Origin: Bordetella parapertussis | GTDB lineage: Bacteria; Pseudomonadota; Gammaproteobacteria; Burkholderiales; Burkholderiaceae_B | NCBI GenBank assembly: GCA_945872285.1 | Contig: CAMBZR010000012.1 | Span: 1 to 55,161 of the forward strand | Direction of reading: 5' to 3' | DNA length: 55,161 nt | Part shown: piece after piece, positions 45,524 through 54,435 of the stretch | Layout: each line of letters starts with the position of its first letter | How positions within the stretch are numbered: position 1 is the first letter of the stretch | Position numbers and translations under genes: made by a program | Notes under the pieces: generated by a model | What the model was told of the DNA's origin: nothing | Databases searched by the model: none | Seen by the model: the letters and a program-made list of their open reading frames with translations, nothing else

Positions 45524-46438
45524 TCACGCTGTTCCAACAACAGGCGCGGGTTGCAATAAGGCCTCTAGCAAGGGCTCTAAGGCCGCGATATCTTCGCGCT
45601 GCTTAAATAAAACCCCCACAGTATTCTGCACAACCTCTGGATCAAGCTGCAACGTATTCAGTGCCACCAGCGCTTTGGCCCACTCGACGCTTTCGGCAAT
45701 ACCCGGGCTACGGCTAAACGCACTGACAAAAGGTGCGCTGCGCAACCGTTGAACAAAAGTCGCCACCTGCTCGGCCAACGCCTCACCAGCCAGCGGCACC
45801 TGTGCGCGCACGATCGAAAGCTCGCGCTCGCGATCGGGATAGTCTAACCACTGATATAAGCAACGACGTTTGACCGCGTCGTTTAAATCGCGCGTACGGT
45901 TAGAGGTCAAAATCGTCACCGGTGGATACGCTGCGGTAATCGTCCCGAACTCTGGAATACTGACTTGAAACTCGCCCAAATACTCGAGCAAAAAAGCCTC
46001 AAAGGGGGCGTCGGCGCGGTCGACTTCGTCGATCAACAACACGGCTCCCGGTTCAGGGGCATTGAGCGCCTGCAACAAAGGCCGTCGGATTAAGTATTTC
46101 TCTTGATAAATCTCTTGCTCAAGCTGCTCGGGCTGTGTGCGATCTTGCTGAGCACGCATATGCATCAACTGCGCCGCATGATTCCACTCGTAGAGGGCCT
46201 CGCGTTGCTCCATCCCGTCATAGCATTGCAAGCGCACAAGCGGGCGACTTAACGCTTTTGCAAGCGCCTTGGCTAACTCGGTTTTACCTACGCCGGGCTC
46301 ACCCTCAAGCAACAGAGGCCGCCGTAAGCGCAAGCTTAAAAATACGGCGGTCGCCAAACGCCGCTCAGCCTGATAACCTACCGCCGCAAGTGCTTCAATC
46401 AACGCGTCAATTGACTCAACGCCATGCGTGCCCGTCAT
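45524..46438 (-). CDS. coxD: CoxD-like MoxR-family AAA ATPase
   Basis: This 304-residue ATPase has Walker A GEPGVGKT (46-53), Walker B LIDEVD (135-140) and the sensor-1 TSNRTRDLND. MoxR/CoxD proteins remodel enzyme complexes with a VWA partner, here CoxE, next gene downstream. ATG 46438 has GGAA six bases upstream; TTG 46450 is possible. It lies 72 bases after coxM. Confidence 0.9.
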   Translation of the reverse strand: MTGTHGVESIDALIEALAAVGYQAERRLATAVFLSLRLRRPLLLEGEPGVGKTELAKALAKALSRPLVRLQCYDGMEQREALYEWNHAAQLMHMRAQQDRTQPEQLEQEIYQEKYLIRRPLLQALNAPEPGAVLLIDEVDRADAPFEAFLLEYLGEFQVSIPEFGTITAAYPPVTILTSNRTRDLNDAVKRRCLYQWLDYPDRERELSIVRAQVPLAGEALAEQVATFVQRLRSAPFVSAFSRSPGIAESVEWAKALVALNTLQLDPEVVQNTVGVLFKQREDIAALEPLLEALLQPAPVVGTA

Positions 46439-46510
46439 GTTTATTCCCAAAAGCTCAACCTGACAATCAGGTCACTCGCCTCGCGTACAGAGCCTTTGCG
46501 ACTCGTACGA

Positions 46511-47302
46511 TTAAGCAAGTGCCTCTTGAACGGCGCGGCGTGTTTGAACCTTAATCAACTGGGCACGATATTCGGCCGAGGCATGGATGTCGCTGTTCAG
46601 TTCGCTCGCATCGATCGAAACTTGTGCGACGACCTCTGGCGCGAATTTTTTAGCCAAAGCAGCCTCTAAACCGGCATGACGAAATACCCCGTTTGCCGCA
46701 CCCGTGACCGCAACTCGCGGACCTTGCGCAGTGTCGGCGACAAATACACCCACCATCGCAAACCTAGAAGCGCCTTGCTTAAACTTGGCGTAAGCAGCGC
46801 GCTTGGGGATCGGGAAACTCACCGCAGTGATGAGTTCGCCGGCTTGCAACGCAGTCGCATACATTGCGAAAAAGAAATCATCCGCTGCAATTTTTCGGGT
46901 GGTGGTGTGAATAGTCGCGCCAAGTGCGAGTGCCGCGCTCGGGTAGCAAGCCGCCGGATCATTATTGGCCACCGAGCCACCCAACGTGCCCATTGCACGG
47001 ACTTGTCGGTCTCCGATTCCACCGGCCAACGCAGCAAGCGCAGGAAGATATTGTTTGACTAACGCGTTTTGTTCAACGTCGCAATGCTTTGTCATGGCGC
47101 CAATGACGAGTTGCTCACCGTCTTTGCGTACACCGCTTAATTCGCTGACGCGCCCTAAGTCCACCAAGGTGTCGGGCTGCATGAGTCGCTGCTTCATCGA
47201 AGCGAGCATCGTTTGACCTCCGGCCAAAGCCTGACCACCTGCGTGCACGAGCTTAGTGGCCTCGGCCAGCGATGTGGGTCGTTCGTATGTGAATGCGTAC
47301 AT
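46511..47302 (-). CDS. coxM: CoxM-like FAD-binding medium subunit
   Basis: This 263-residue subunit has the FAD-binding pattern of the xanthine oxidase family: LAGGQTMLASMKQR near 26-39 and GTLGGSVANNDPAACYP at 105-121. It carries electrons from the 2Fe-2S subunit to FAD. It is 15 bases after coxL and ahead of coxD. The order S-L-M is the form II arrangement. Confidence 0.92.
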   Translation of the reverse strand: MYAFTYERPTSLAEATKLVHAGGQALAGGQTMLASMKQRLMQPDTLVDLGRVSELSGVRKDGEQLVIGAMTKHCDVEQNALVKQYLPALAALAGGIGDRQVRAMGTLGGSVANNDPAACYPSAALALGATIHTTTRKIAADDFFFAMYATALQAGELITAVSFPIPKRAAYAKFKQGASRFAMVGVFVADTAQGPRVAVTGAANGVFRHAGLEAALAKKFAPEVVAQVSIDASELNSDIHASAEYRAQLIKVQTRRAVQEALA

Positions 47303-47317
47303 GTCTTGTTCCTCTCT

Positions 47318-49693
47318 TTATACTTTCGCGGCTTGAATGGCCTGCCAGACACGATGGGGTGTCGCAGGCATGTCCAAATCTTTTACGCCCAGGGGAGCCA
47401 AAGCGTCTAGTACTGCGTTCATCACCGCTGGTGGCGAACCAATCGCACCCGCCTCGCCGCAACCTTTTGTCCCCAGGGGATTATGGGTACACGGTGTGCA
47501 GACATGTCCGATATTGAACTGCGGGAAATCATCGGCGCGCGGCATCGCGTAATCCATATACGAGCCCGTTAAGAGTTGTCCCGTCTCGCGATCGTAAACG
47601 CAGTTTTCAATCAACGCCTGTCCAATCCCTTGCACCAGACCGCCATGAACTTGCCCTTCGACAATCATGGGATTAATGATGGTGCCAAAGTCGTCGACTG
47701 CCGTAAAGCGATCTAAACGCACGGTGCCTGTCTCGGGATCGATCTCGACTTCGGCGATGTAAGTTCCCGACGGAAACGTAAAGTTTGTGGGATCGTAAAA
47801 CGCCGTTTCGTTCAAGCCGGGCTCGAGCGTTTCAAGCGGATAGTTGTGCGGCACATAGGCGGTCAGTGCCACGGTACCAAAGGGAATTTTTTTATCAGTC
47901 CCGCGCACGGTGAACTCACCATTTGCAAAATCGATATCGGTATCAGAGGCTTCCATTAAGTGCGCAGCAATCTTCTTAGCTTTCGCTTCGATTTTGTCGA
48001 GCGCCTTCATGATGGCAGCACCGCCAACCGAAATGGAACGCGACCCATAGGTACCCATGCCGAAGGGCACGCGACCCGTATCGCCGTGCACGATATCCAC
48101 CGCATCTACGGCGATCCCCAACCGCGAGGCCACGACTTGCGCAAAGGTCGTTTCGTGACCCTGACCATGGCTATGCGAGCCGGTAAAGACCGTCACGCTG
48201 CCGGTTGGGTGCACGCGAACTTCGCCGCATTCGAACAATCCCGCACGCGCGCCCAACGCTCCAGCGATGTTACTTGGCGCTAAACCACACGCTTCGATAT
48301 AGCTTGAATAGCCGATACCGCGAAGTTTTCCCTGAGCTTGACTGGTGGCTTGCCGCGCCTGAAAGCCCGCCACATCGGCTAGCTTTTGAGATGCATCCAT
48401 GCAGGCAACATAGTCACCGATGTCGTATTGCAAAGCGACCGGCGTCTGGTACGGAAACTGTGTGATGAAGTTGCGACGACGGATCTCATCTTGAGGCAGA
48501 CCAAGCTCGAAAGCGGCGCGACTCACGATCCGCTCAAGCAGATAGGTCGCCTCAGGGCGACCCGCACCCCGATAGGCATCCACCGGCGCGGTGTTCGTAA
48601 ACCAGGCCTCGACCTCTACGTACACGAGCGGCGTAGTGTATTGCCCCGCTAACAAGGTCGCATACAAAATTGTCGGTACACAGGTTGAAAAGGTCGACAG
48701 GTACGCACCGAGGTTAGCGTCTGTGTGTACTCGCAGGGCTAAAAATTTTCCGTCTTTATCAAGCGCCAACTCGGCATGACTAGAGTGATCCCGACCGTGC
48801 GCGTCAGATAAAAAGGCTTCGCCGCGCTCACAGACCCACTTAATGTTGCGATTGAGCTTTTTAGAGGCCCAGGTCAGGCAAACATCTTCTGCATACAAAT
48901 AAATCTTTGACCCGAACCCGCCACCCACATCGGGCGCAATGACGCGCACTTTATGCTCGGGCAAGCCCATCACAAATGCAGTCATTAACAACCGCTCAAC
49001 GTGAGGATTTTGATTCGAGACGTACAGGGTGTAGTCGTCGTTGGCACGACTGTACGAGCCAATCGCAGCGCGCGGCTCCATTGCATTGGGCACTAGGCGA
49101 TTGTTGATTAAATCTAGCTTGGTAATGTGCGCAGCTTTAGTAAAGGCCGCATCCACCAAACCCTTGTCGCCGATTGCCCACTTGTAGCATTGGTTATCGG
49201 GCGCAACGTCGTGCAGCGTGGGCCCGCCCTTCGCGTCACGCACATCCACCGCCGCCGGTAAAGGATCGTAATCAACCTCAACAAGCTCAGCTGCATTTTT
49301 TGCCTGCTCGAGGGTTTCGGCCACTACCATCACGACGTGGTCGCCAACGTAGCGTACTTTGTCTAACGCCAGCACGGGATGTGGTGGCTCTTTCATGGGC
49401 TGACCATCGGTGCTGGTAATTAACCAACCGCAGGGCAAACCGTTGAGCTTGTCGTTGGCGACATCTTTACCCTCAAGCACACCAATCACGCCCGGTGCGG
49501 CCTTAGCGGCTGCAGTGTTGACACTTTTGATGTTGGCGTGCGCGTGCGGCGAACGGACAAATACCGCATGCGTCATACGCGTGAGCGTGATGTCATCGGT
49601 ATATTGACCGGCACCTGTTAAAAATCGATAGTCTTCTTTGCGTAAAACTGACTCCCCGATGTAAGGAAGCTTTGCGAATTCATTTGCACCCAT
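47318..49693 (-). CDS. coxL: Form II CO-dehydrogenase-like molybdopterin large subunit
   Basis: This 791-residue subunit is of full length. The active-site loop is AYRGAGR at residues 373-379, the form II sequence; true aerobic CO dehydrogenases (form I) have AYxCSFR with the Cys that binds copper. [17 protein letters not shown] and [17 protein letters not shown] (catalytic Glu) are standard for the molybdenum-hydroxylase family. Form II enzymes often oxidise other substrates, so CO oxidation is uncertain. It is transcribed between coxS (10 bases upstream) and coxM (15 downstream). Confidence 0.93.
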   Translation of the reverse strand: MGANEFAKLPYIGESVLRKEDYRFLTGAGQYTDDITLTRMTHAVFVRSPHAHANIKSVNTAAAKAAPGVIGVLEGKDVANDKLNGLPCGWLITSTDGQPMKEPPHPVLALDKVRYVGDHVVMVVAETLEQAKNAAELVEVDYDPLPAAVDVRDAKGGPTLHDVAPDNQCYKWAIGDKGLVDAAFTKAAHITKLDLINNRLVPNAMEPRAAIGSYSRANDDYTLYVSNQNPHVERLLMTAFVMGLPEHKVRVIAPDVGGGFGSKIYLYAEDVCLTWASKKLNRNIKWVCERGEAFLSDAHGRDHSSHAELALDKDGKFLALRVHTDANLGAYLSTFSTCVPTILYATLLAGQYTTPLVYVEVEAWFTNTAPVDAYRGAGRPEATYLLERIVSRAAFELGLPQDEIRRRNFITQFPYQTPVALQYDIGDYVACMDASQKLADVAGFQARQATSQAQGKLRGIGYSSYIEACGLAPSNIAGALGARAGLFECGEVRVHPTGSVTVFTGSHSHGQGHETTFAQVVASRLGIAVDAVDIVHGDTGRVPFGMGTYGSRSISVGGAAIMKALDKIEAKAKKIAAHLMEASDTDIDFANGEFTVRGTDKKIPFGTVALTAYVPHNYPLETLEPGLNETAFYDPTNFTFPSGTYIAEVEIDPETGTVRLDRFTAVDDFGTIINPMIVEGQVHGGLVQGIGQALIENCVYDRETGQLLTGSYMDYAMPRADDFPQFNIGHVCTPCTHNPLGTKGCGEAGAIGSPPAVMNAVLDALAPLGVKDLDMPATPHRVWQAIQAAKV

Positions 49694-49703
49694 GGTGGTC
49701 TCC

Positions 49704-50174
49704 TTAAGCTTTCATGGCGGCAGCGCCTTGCTGCACCGCCCTGACAATGTTTTGATAGCCCGTGCAGCGGCAGATGTTGCCCTCGAGTTTTTCTCGAATT
49801 TGCTGTTCAGTCGGGTTCGGGTGATGCCGGCAAATATCGACCGCATTCATCACCATTCCTGGCGTGCAATAGCCGCACTGCAGACCATGGCACTCTTTAA
49901 AGGCTGCTTGCATGGGGTGCATGGTGCCATCGGCCTGAGCCAACCCCTCGATGGTAGAAATCTGTGCGCCCTCAACTTGGACAAGCAACACGTTACAGGA
50001 CTTAATCGCGTGTCCATCCATGATCACGGTACAGGCGCCGCACTGCGCAGTGTCGCAACCAACGTGAGTACCCGTCAGGTTAAGGTGTTCGCGCAGTGCC
50101 TGCACCAGCAACGTGTTTGGTGCTGCAGTCAGCGTGACGGCTGCACCGTTTACTGTCAATTGAACCTGCATCAT
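49704..50174 (-). CDS. coxS: CoxS-like 2Fe-2S small subunit
   Basis: This 156-residue protein has two 2Fe-2S sites: Cys40, 45, 48 and 60 (plant ferredoxin type) and Cys100, 103, 135 and 137. ATG 50174 has GGAG eight bases upstream, and the longer frame to 50252 is without support. It is the first gene of the cox operon, with 196 bases of upstream space shared with the divergent nitroreductase. Together with CoxL and CoxM it forms the (SLM)2 enzyme. Confidence 0.94.
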   Translation of the reverse strand: MMQVQLTVNGAAVTLTAAPNTLLVQALREHLNLTGTHVGCDTAQCGACTVIMDGHAIKSCNVLLVQVEGAQISTIEGLAQADGTMHPMQAAFKECHGLQCGYCTPGMVMNAVDICRHHPNPTEQQIREKLEGNICRCTGYQNIVRAVQQGAAAMKA

Positions 50175-50321
50175 CGAGCGGTCTCCTAGGTCAAAATTTG
50201 TCGTCAAACGACGATCCACAAACGACAGGCTAAAGGTCAAAATCCCTGACATTTCGCCTGTCGGTATGAAGGACTATGTCAGTCTTGCTATTCTGTTGAA
50301 TCAATCTAACACGACTCAAAT

Positions 50322-50339
50322 AAAATAGAATGCTATTTT
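50322..50339. promoter_or_regulatory. AT-rich palindrome between coxS and nitroreductase
   Basis: AAAATAG and CTATTTT form a perfect seven-base inverted repeat around AATG, about 30 bases before the nitroreductase start and 150 before coxS. TTGAAT at 50296 is a -35 candidate. An operator is possible by position only. Confidence 0.3.
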
Positions 50340-50370
50340 TTAGCAATTACACGAGTCCTACGGGCAAACC

Positions 50371-51201
50371 ATGACAATAATATCTAAAGAACTCTCAGCT
50401 TCGCTTCTCGCGCGCTACGGCCATACACCAGACGTACTTGACGCACTGAATCCCGCGATAGAAACCATGCTGCAACACCGCTCGGTTCGCGCCTATACGT
50501 CGCAACCGGTTGCCGCCAACACAGCCGAGCTTCTTGTTGCAGCCGCACAATCCGCCTCAACGTCATCGAATATGCAAACCTGGAGCGTTATCGCTGTTAC
50601 CGACCCTGGTCGCAAAGATCGTTTAGCCAAGATCGCCAATAATCAAGAGTTCATTCGTACCTGTCCGCTCTTTCTAGTTTGGGTCACTGATTTGGCGCGC
50701 CTCAAAGCCTTGGGCCTTGACCGGCAAAAGCCTCACGAAAGCCTGAACTACCTTGAGATGCTCTTGGTTGGCGCAATCGATTCAGCGCTCGCTGCGCAAA
50801 ATGCGGCGGTCGCTGCTGAATCGATGAATTTGGGCATGGTTTATATCGGTGCGATCCGCAACGACCCCGTCGCAGCTGCAAAAGAACTTAATCTGCCACC
50901 GATGAGCTTTGCGACTTTTGGCATGTGTATTGGCTACGCCGAACCCTCCTTGACGACTGCCGTGAAACCACGCCTGCCGCAGTCGGCGATTCTGCATAAA
51001 GAGACGTACCAGCCCGAAGCCTACAAAGAAGGCGTAGAAACATACAACGCGACCATGGATACGTTCTATGCAGAACAAAAAATGACGCCTCTCGGCCCTT
51101 GGGATCTGCATACGTTAAACCGCGTTCGTGGCCCCGAGGCAATGGGTGGCAGGCATACCCTGATGCAAACCCTGCGTTCAATGGGTTTTGAGATTCGCTA
51201 G
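50371..51201 (+). CDS. NfsA-like nitroreductase family flavoprotein
   Basis: This 276-residue protein has the FMN pattern HRSVRAYTSQPV near 36-48, then SSNMQTWSVIAV, AAESMNLGMVYIGAIR and MCIGYAEPSLTTAVKPRLP. This is the NADPH-dependent group of NfsA/Frp, which reduces nitro compounds and quinones with FMN. It is divergent from the cox operon, not clearly linked to it. The C-terminal region ends in GRHTLMQTLRSMGFEIR. Confidence 0.88.
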   Translation: MTIISKELSASLLARYGHTPDVLDALNPAIETMLQHRSVRAYTSQPVAANTAELLVAAAQSASTSSNMQTWSVIAVTDPGRKDRLAKIANNQEFIRTCPLFLVWVTDLARLKALGLDRQKPHESLNYLEMLLVGAIDSALAAQNAAVAAESMNLGMVYIGAIRNDPVAAAKELNLPPMSFATFGMCIGYAEPSLTTAVKPRLPQSAILHKETYQPEAYKEGVETYNATMDTFYAEQKMTPLGPWDLHTLNRVRGPEAMGGRHTLMQTLRSMGFEIR

Positions 51202-51205
51202 TGAC

Positions 51206-53047
51206 TCAAGCCTCATCGGCCTGGCGCTTCTGCATATCCCACATTTGCGCATAGGCACCTTGCAGAGCGATCAACTCTGTATGGCTGCCTCGCTCGACGA
51301 TGCGCCCCTGATCCATCACCAGAATTTGATCCGCGTGCACAATCGTTGAGAGCCTGTGCGCAATAATCAAAGTCGTATGATTGCGCGCCAACCCTGTCAA
51401 TTCCTCTTGCAGGGCGCGTTCAGTTTTTGAATCTAATGCCGAAGTCGCCTCATCAAATATCAACATCGCCGGTTTTTTAAGCAAGGTTCGTGCGATCGCG
51501 ACCCTTTGTTTTTCTCCGCCAGATAACTTTAAGCCTCGCTCGCCGACTTGCGTGTCATAGCCCTCAGGCAAGTGCGCAATGAACTGATCCATTTGCGCGG
51601 CACGCGCCGCACTTTGAATATCCGCCTCTGACGCGCCGGGACGACCGTAGGCAATGTTGTAGGCGATGGTGTCGTTAAACAGCACCGTATCTTGCGGCAC
51701 GATGCCAATCGCCTGACGCAGGCTCGCTTGCTGCACGCGTCTAATATCTTGTCCATCGATTAAGATCGCACCGGCCTGCACGTCATAAAAACGAAACAAC
51801 AACCGCGCCAGAGTGCTTTTGCCCGCGCCACTACGCCCAACCACTGCCGTCACTGTCCCGGCAGGGATCGTGAAGCTTAAGTCATGCAAAATAGTACGGT
51901 TTGACTCGTAATGGAACTTCACGTGTTCAAAGCGCACCTCTGGCCCTTGCGTGAGATCTGCCACAACCAGGTTCACAGCGTCGGGATCGTCAGCGATTTC
52001 GCGATCCGCCATGAGCAAGGTAAACATGCGATCCAGATCGGTCAGCGATTGTTTGATTTCTCGGTAAATCACACCTAAAAAATTCAGAGGAATATAGAGC
52101 TGAATCATTAACGTGTTGACCAACACCAAATCGCCTAGCGTCATCGAACCGTTGGCCACGCCCACGGTTGAGCGCCAAAGAATTAATACCAACCCCACGC
52201 CAATGATGAACTGCTGTCCAACGTTAAGCAGCGACAACGACTTTTGTGATTTGATCGCCGCTGCTTTATAACGCACCAGATTTTCATCGTAGCGTCTGGC
52301 CTCGAACGATTCATTACCAAAATATTTAACCGTTTCAAAGTTCAATAAAGAATCAATAGCTTTTTGATTCGCACGTGAATCCATATCGTTCATGGTGCGC
52401 CGCAAGTGCGTACGCCACTCGGTCACAACGATCGTAAACGCGATGTAAATAATCAACGCGGCCAACGTGATGCCTGCGAACCAGATGTTGTAGCTATAAG
52501 CAAAATAGCCAAGCACCAACAAGAACTCGATCAGCGTCGGAACGATGCTATAGAGGGAATAAGACACGAGTGATTGAATCGCGCGGGTGCCGCGTTCGAT
52601 GTCGCGACTGACCCCACCCGTTTGACGCGACAGATGAAACCGTAATGACAGGGCATGCAGATGCTGAAACACTTCAAGCGCGATTTGTCTGACTGCATGC
52701 TGCGTGACTCGCGAAAACAACAGCTCTCTGAGCTCAGTGAACAGCGAGGCTGAAAACCTCAGCAAACCGTACCCAAGAATCAAACCAAGCGGCACAACCA
52801 GCAAAGCCTTTGAGACACTTTGATGGGCGTCCAGATCATCAATCAGCGTTTTGAGCAAAATCGGAATGCCCAGATTGGCAAACTTTGCTGCAAGTAAACA
52901 GGAAATGGCCAAGACCACCCGATAGCGATACGCGAGCAGGTAAGGCAACAAGTCGCGGATGACGTGCCAATCGCCTAGCTGTCGTTTAACGACTGGCTTA
53001 TTAGGGTCGTGCTGAAATTCGGTCGAGCGTCTAGTGGAGTTTCTCAT
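51206..53047 (-). CDS. Atm1-type ABC exporter (HMT/ATM1 family)
   Basis: This 613-residue half-transporter has an N-terminal soluble stretch, six TM segments (about 35-330) and an ATPase domain. Walker A is GRSGAGKS, the signature LSGGEKQRVAIART, Walker B MLIFDEATSAL. The intracellular segments RQTGGVSRDIERGTRAIQ and FETVKYFGNESFEARRYDE are diagnostic of the Atm1 subfamily, which moves glutathione-metal or glutathione-sulfur species. It lies convergent with the nitroreductase (five bases apart) and divergent from the serine hydrolase. Confidence 0.92.
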   Translation of the reverse strand: MRNSTRRSTEFQHDPNKPVVKRQLGDWHVIRDLLPYLLAYRYRVVLAISCLLAAKFANLGIPILLKTLIDDLDAHQSVSKALLVVPLGLILGYGLLRFSASLFTELRELLFSRVTQHAVRQIALEVFQHLHALSLRFHLSRQTGGVSRDIERGTRAIQSLVSYSLYSIVPTLIEFLLVLGYFAYSYNIWFAGITLAALIIYIAFTIVVTEWRTHLRRTMNDMDSRANQKAIDSLLNFETVKYFGNESFEARRYDENLVRYKAAAIKSQKSLSLLNVGQQFIIGVGLVLILWRSTVGVANGSMTLGDLVLVNTLMIQLYIPLNFLGVIYREIKQSLTDLDRMFTLLMADREIADDPDAVNLVVADLTQGPEVRFEHVKFHYESNRTILHDLSFTIPAGTVTAVVGRSGAGKSTLARLLFRFYDVQAGAILIDGQDIRRVQQASLRQAIGIVPQDTVLFNDTIAYNIAYGRPGASEADIQSAARAAQMDQFIAHLPEGYDTQVGERGLKLSGGEKQRVAIARTLLKKPAMLIFDEATSALDSKTERALQEELTGLARNHTTLIIAHRLSTIVHADQILVMDQGRIVERGSHTELIALQGAYAQMWDMQKRQADEA

Positions 53048-53194
53048 AACGCTTGATTTTATACGTCTTGTGTAACTCGCCCTGAGCGCAGCAATCAGGT
53101 ATAACGAACGCTAGAGCAGCGCACGTAGCCAATCGGCCAACTCTCTCAGCGCTTAACCCCCGCCGTTTAGCCCTCTTTTCTTGCGTTTTTTACG

Positions 53195-54388
53195 ATGACC
53201 AACACCCTGAACACTTCAAAGCTCAAGCAAACTGCAGACACTTTGCTGCTAAACGCCATACAAGCAGGGCACATCCCGGGGGTCGTCGCATCAGTCAGTT
53301 CTGGTAACGACACCCTGTATGAGGGGGCGTTTGGCGAGCGTGCACTCGGGCAAGGCGTTGCGATGACTCCAGACACTGTATTTTGGCTCGCTTCGATGAC
53401 GAAGCCCCTTGTTGGCGCGGCCGCCATGCAATTAGTTGAGCAAGGTAAATTAACACTCGACGAACCTGCCGCCAAGATCTTGCCTGAACTGGCAGAAGTC
53501 AAACTGCTGACCGGCTGGGATGCTGCCGGCAAACCTCTGCTGCGCGCGCCAAAGACTCAGATTACCTTGCGTCAGTTGCTGACGCACACAGCGGGGTTTA
53601 CGTCTGACATCTGGAATGCTGATTCAGCACGCTATTTGAAGACAATGAATCTGCCACGCGCCGGTTCAGGTAAAAAGATTGCCCTCTCTGTGCCGCTGAC
53701 TTTTGAACCCGGCACTCGTTGGGAGTACGGCATCAACATCGACTGGGCTGGTCAGTTAGTGGCAGCAGCGAGCGGCATGCGCTTAGGTGAATACCTGCAA
53801 AAGAATATTACCGGACCACTAGGGATGAGCAGCACCGGCTTTAAAATCTCAGCCAACATGCGTGCGCGTCTAGCGACAGTGCATCAGCGCGACCTAGTCA
53901 CTGGCGCGTTAAACACAACCCCTTTTGAAGTGCCGCAAGAGACCGAGTTTGATCCCGGTGGTGGCGGTATGTATTCAACTGCGGGAGACTATCTGCGCTT
54001 TTCGCGCATGATCTTGAACCAAGGGCGCGGAAATGGTCAGCAACTGCTAAAACCCGAAACGCTGGCGTTAATGTCAAAAAACGCGATGGGGCCCTTGCGT
54101 GTAAATTTTTTACGTACCCAAAATCCTGCGGCTTCGCTTGATGCAGAGTTTTTTCCTGGTATCGAAAAAACTTGGGGTCTGACCTTTATGATCAACGAAC
54201 AGCAAGCGCCCACTGGGCGTTCGGCTGGCAGCCTTGCGTGGGCAGGTTTGCCAAATGCATTTTTCTGGATCGATCCGACAAAAGATTTAGCAGGCATCAT
54301 TCTGATGCAAGTCCTGCCCTTTGTTGACCCTCGGGCACTTGGTCTGTTTACCGACTACGAGACGGCGGTTTATGCCGCGTACACATAG
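53195..54388 (+). CDS. Class C beta-lactamase-fold serine hydrolase (esterase EstB-like)
   Basis: This 397-residue protein has the S-x-x-K motif SMTK (WLASMTKPLVG) with the catalytic Ser and Lys, then TWEYGIN for the Tyr of the third motif. There is no signal peptide, so it is cytoplasmic, unlike AmpC. Family VIII esterases (EstB type) share this build and hydrolyse small esters rather than beta-lactams. HTAGFTSDIWN and GGGGMYSTAGDYLRFSRM are typical. It ends against the enoyl-CoA hydratase gene, convergently. Confidence 0.88.
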   Translation: MTNTLNTSKLKQTADTLLLNAIQAGHIPGVVASVSSGNDTLYEGAFGERALGQGVAMTPDTVFWLASMTKPLVGAAAMQLVEQGKLTLDEPAAKILPELAEVKLLTGWDAAGKPLLRAPKTQITLRQLLTHTAGFTSDIWNADSARYLKTMNLPRAGSGKKIALSVPLTFEPGTRWEYGINIDWAGQLVAAASGMRLGEYLQKNITGPLGMSSTGFKISANMRARLATVHQRDLVTGALNTTPFEVPQETEFDPGGGGMYSTAGDYLRFSRMILNQGRGNGQQLLKPETLALMSKNAMGPLRVNFLRTQNPAASLDAEFFPGIEKTWGLTFMINEQQAPTGRSAGSLAWAGLPNAFFWIDPTKDLAGIILMQVLPFVDPRALGLFTDYETAVYAAYT

Positions 54389-54409
54389 CACCGCGCGGCA
54401 CATGCACTG

Positions 54410-54435
54410 AGCGCTGAGGCTTAAGCCCCAGCGCT
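54410..54435. terminator. Hairpin between convergent genes
   Basis: AGCGCTG (54410-54416) pairs with CAGCGCT (54429-54435), and inside it GGCT pairs with AGCC. The arm overlaps the stop of the hydratase gene. No T-tract follows on plus (TTATTG), so termination would be weak; the hairpin could serve both convergent genes. Confidence 0.45.

Noticed and set aside
47318..49693. True aerobic CO dehydrogenase (form I)
   Set aside because: The active loop is AYRGAGR, without the copper-binding Cys of AYxCSFR.
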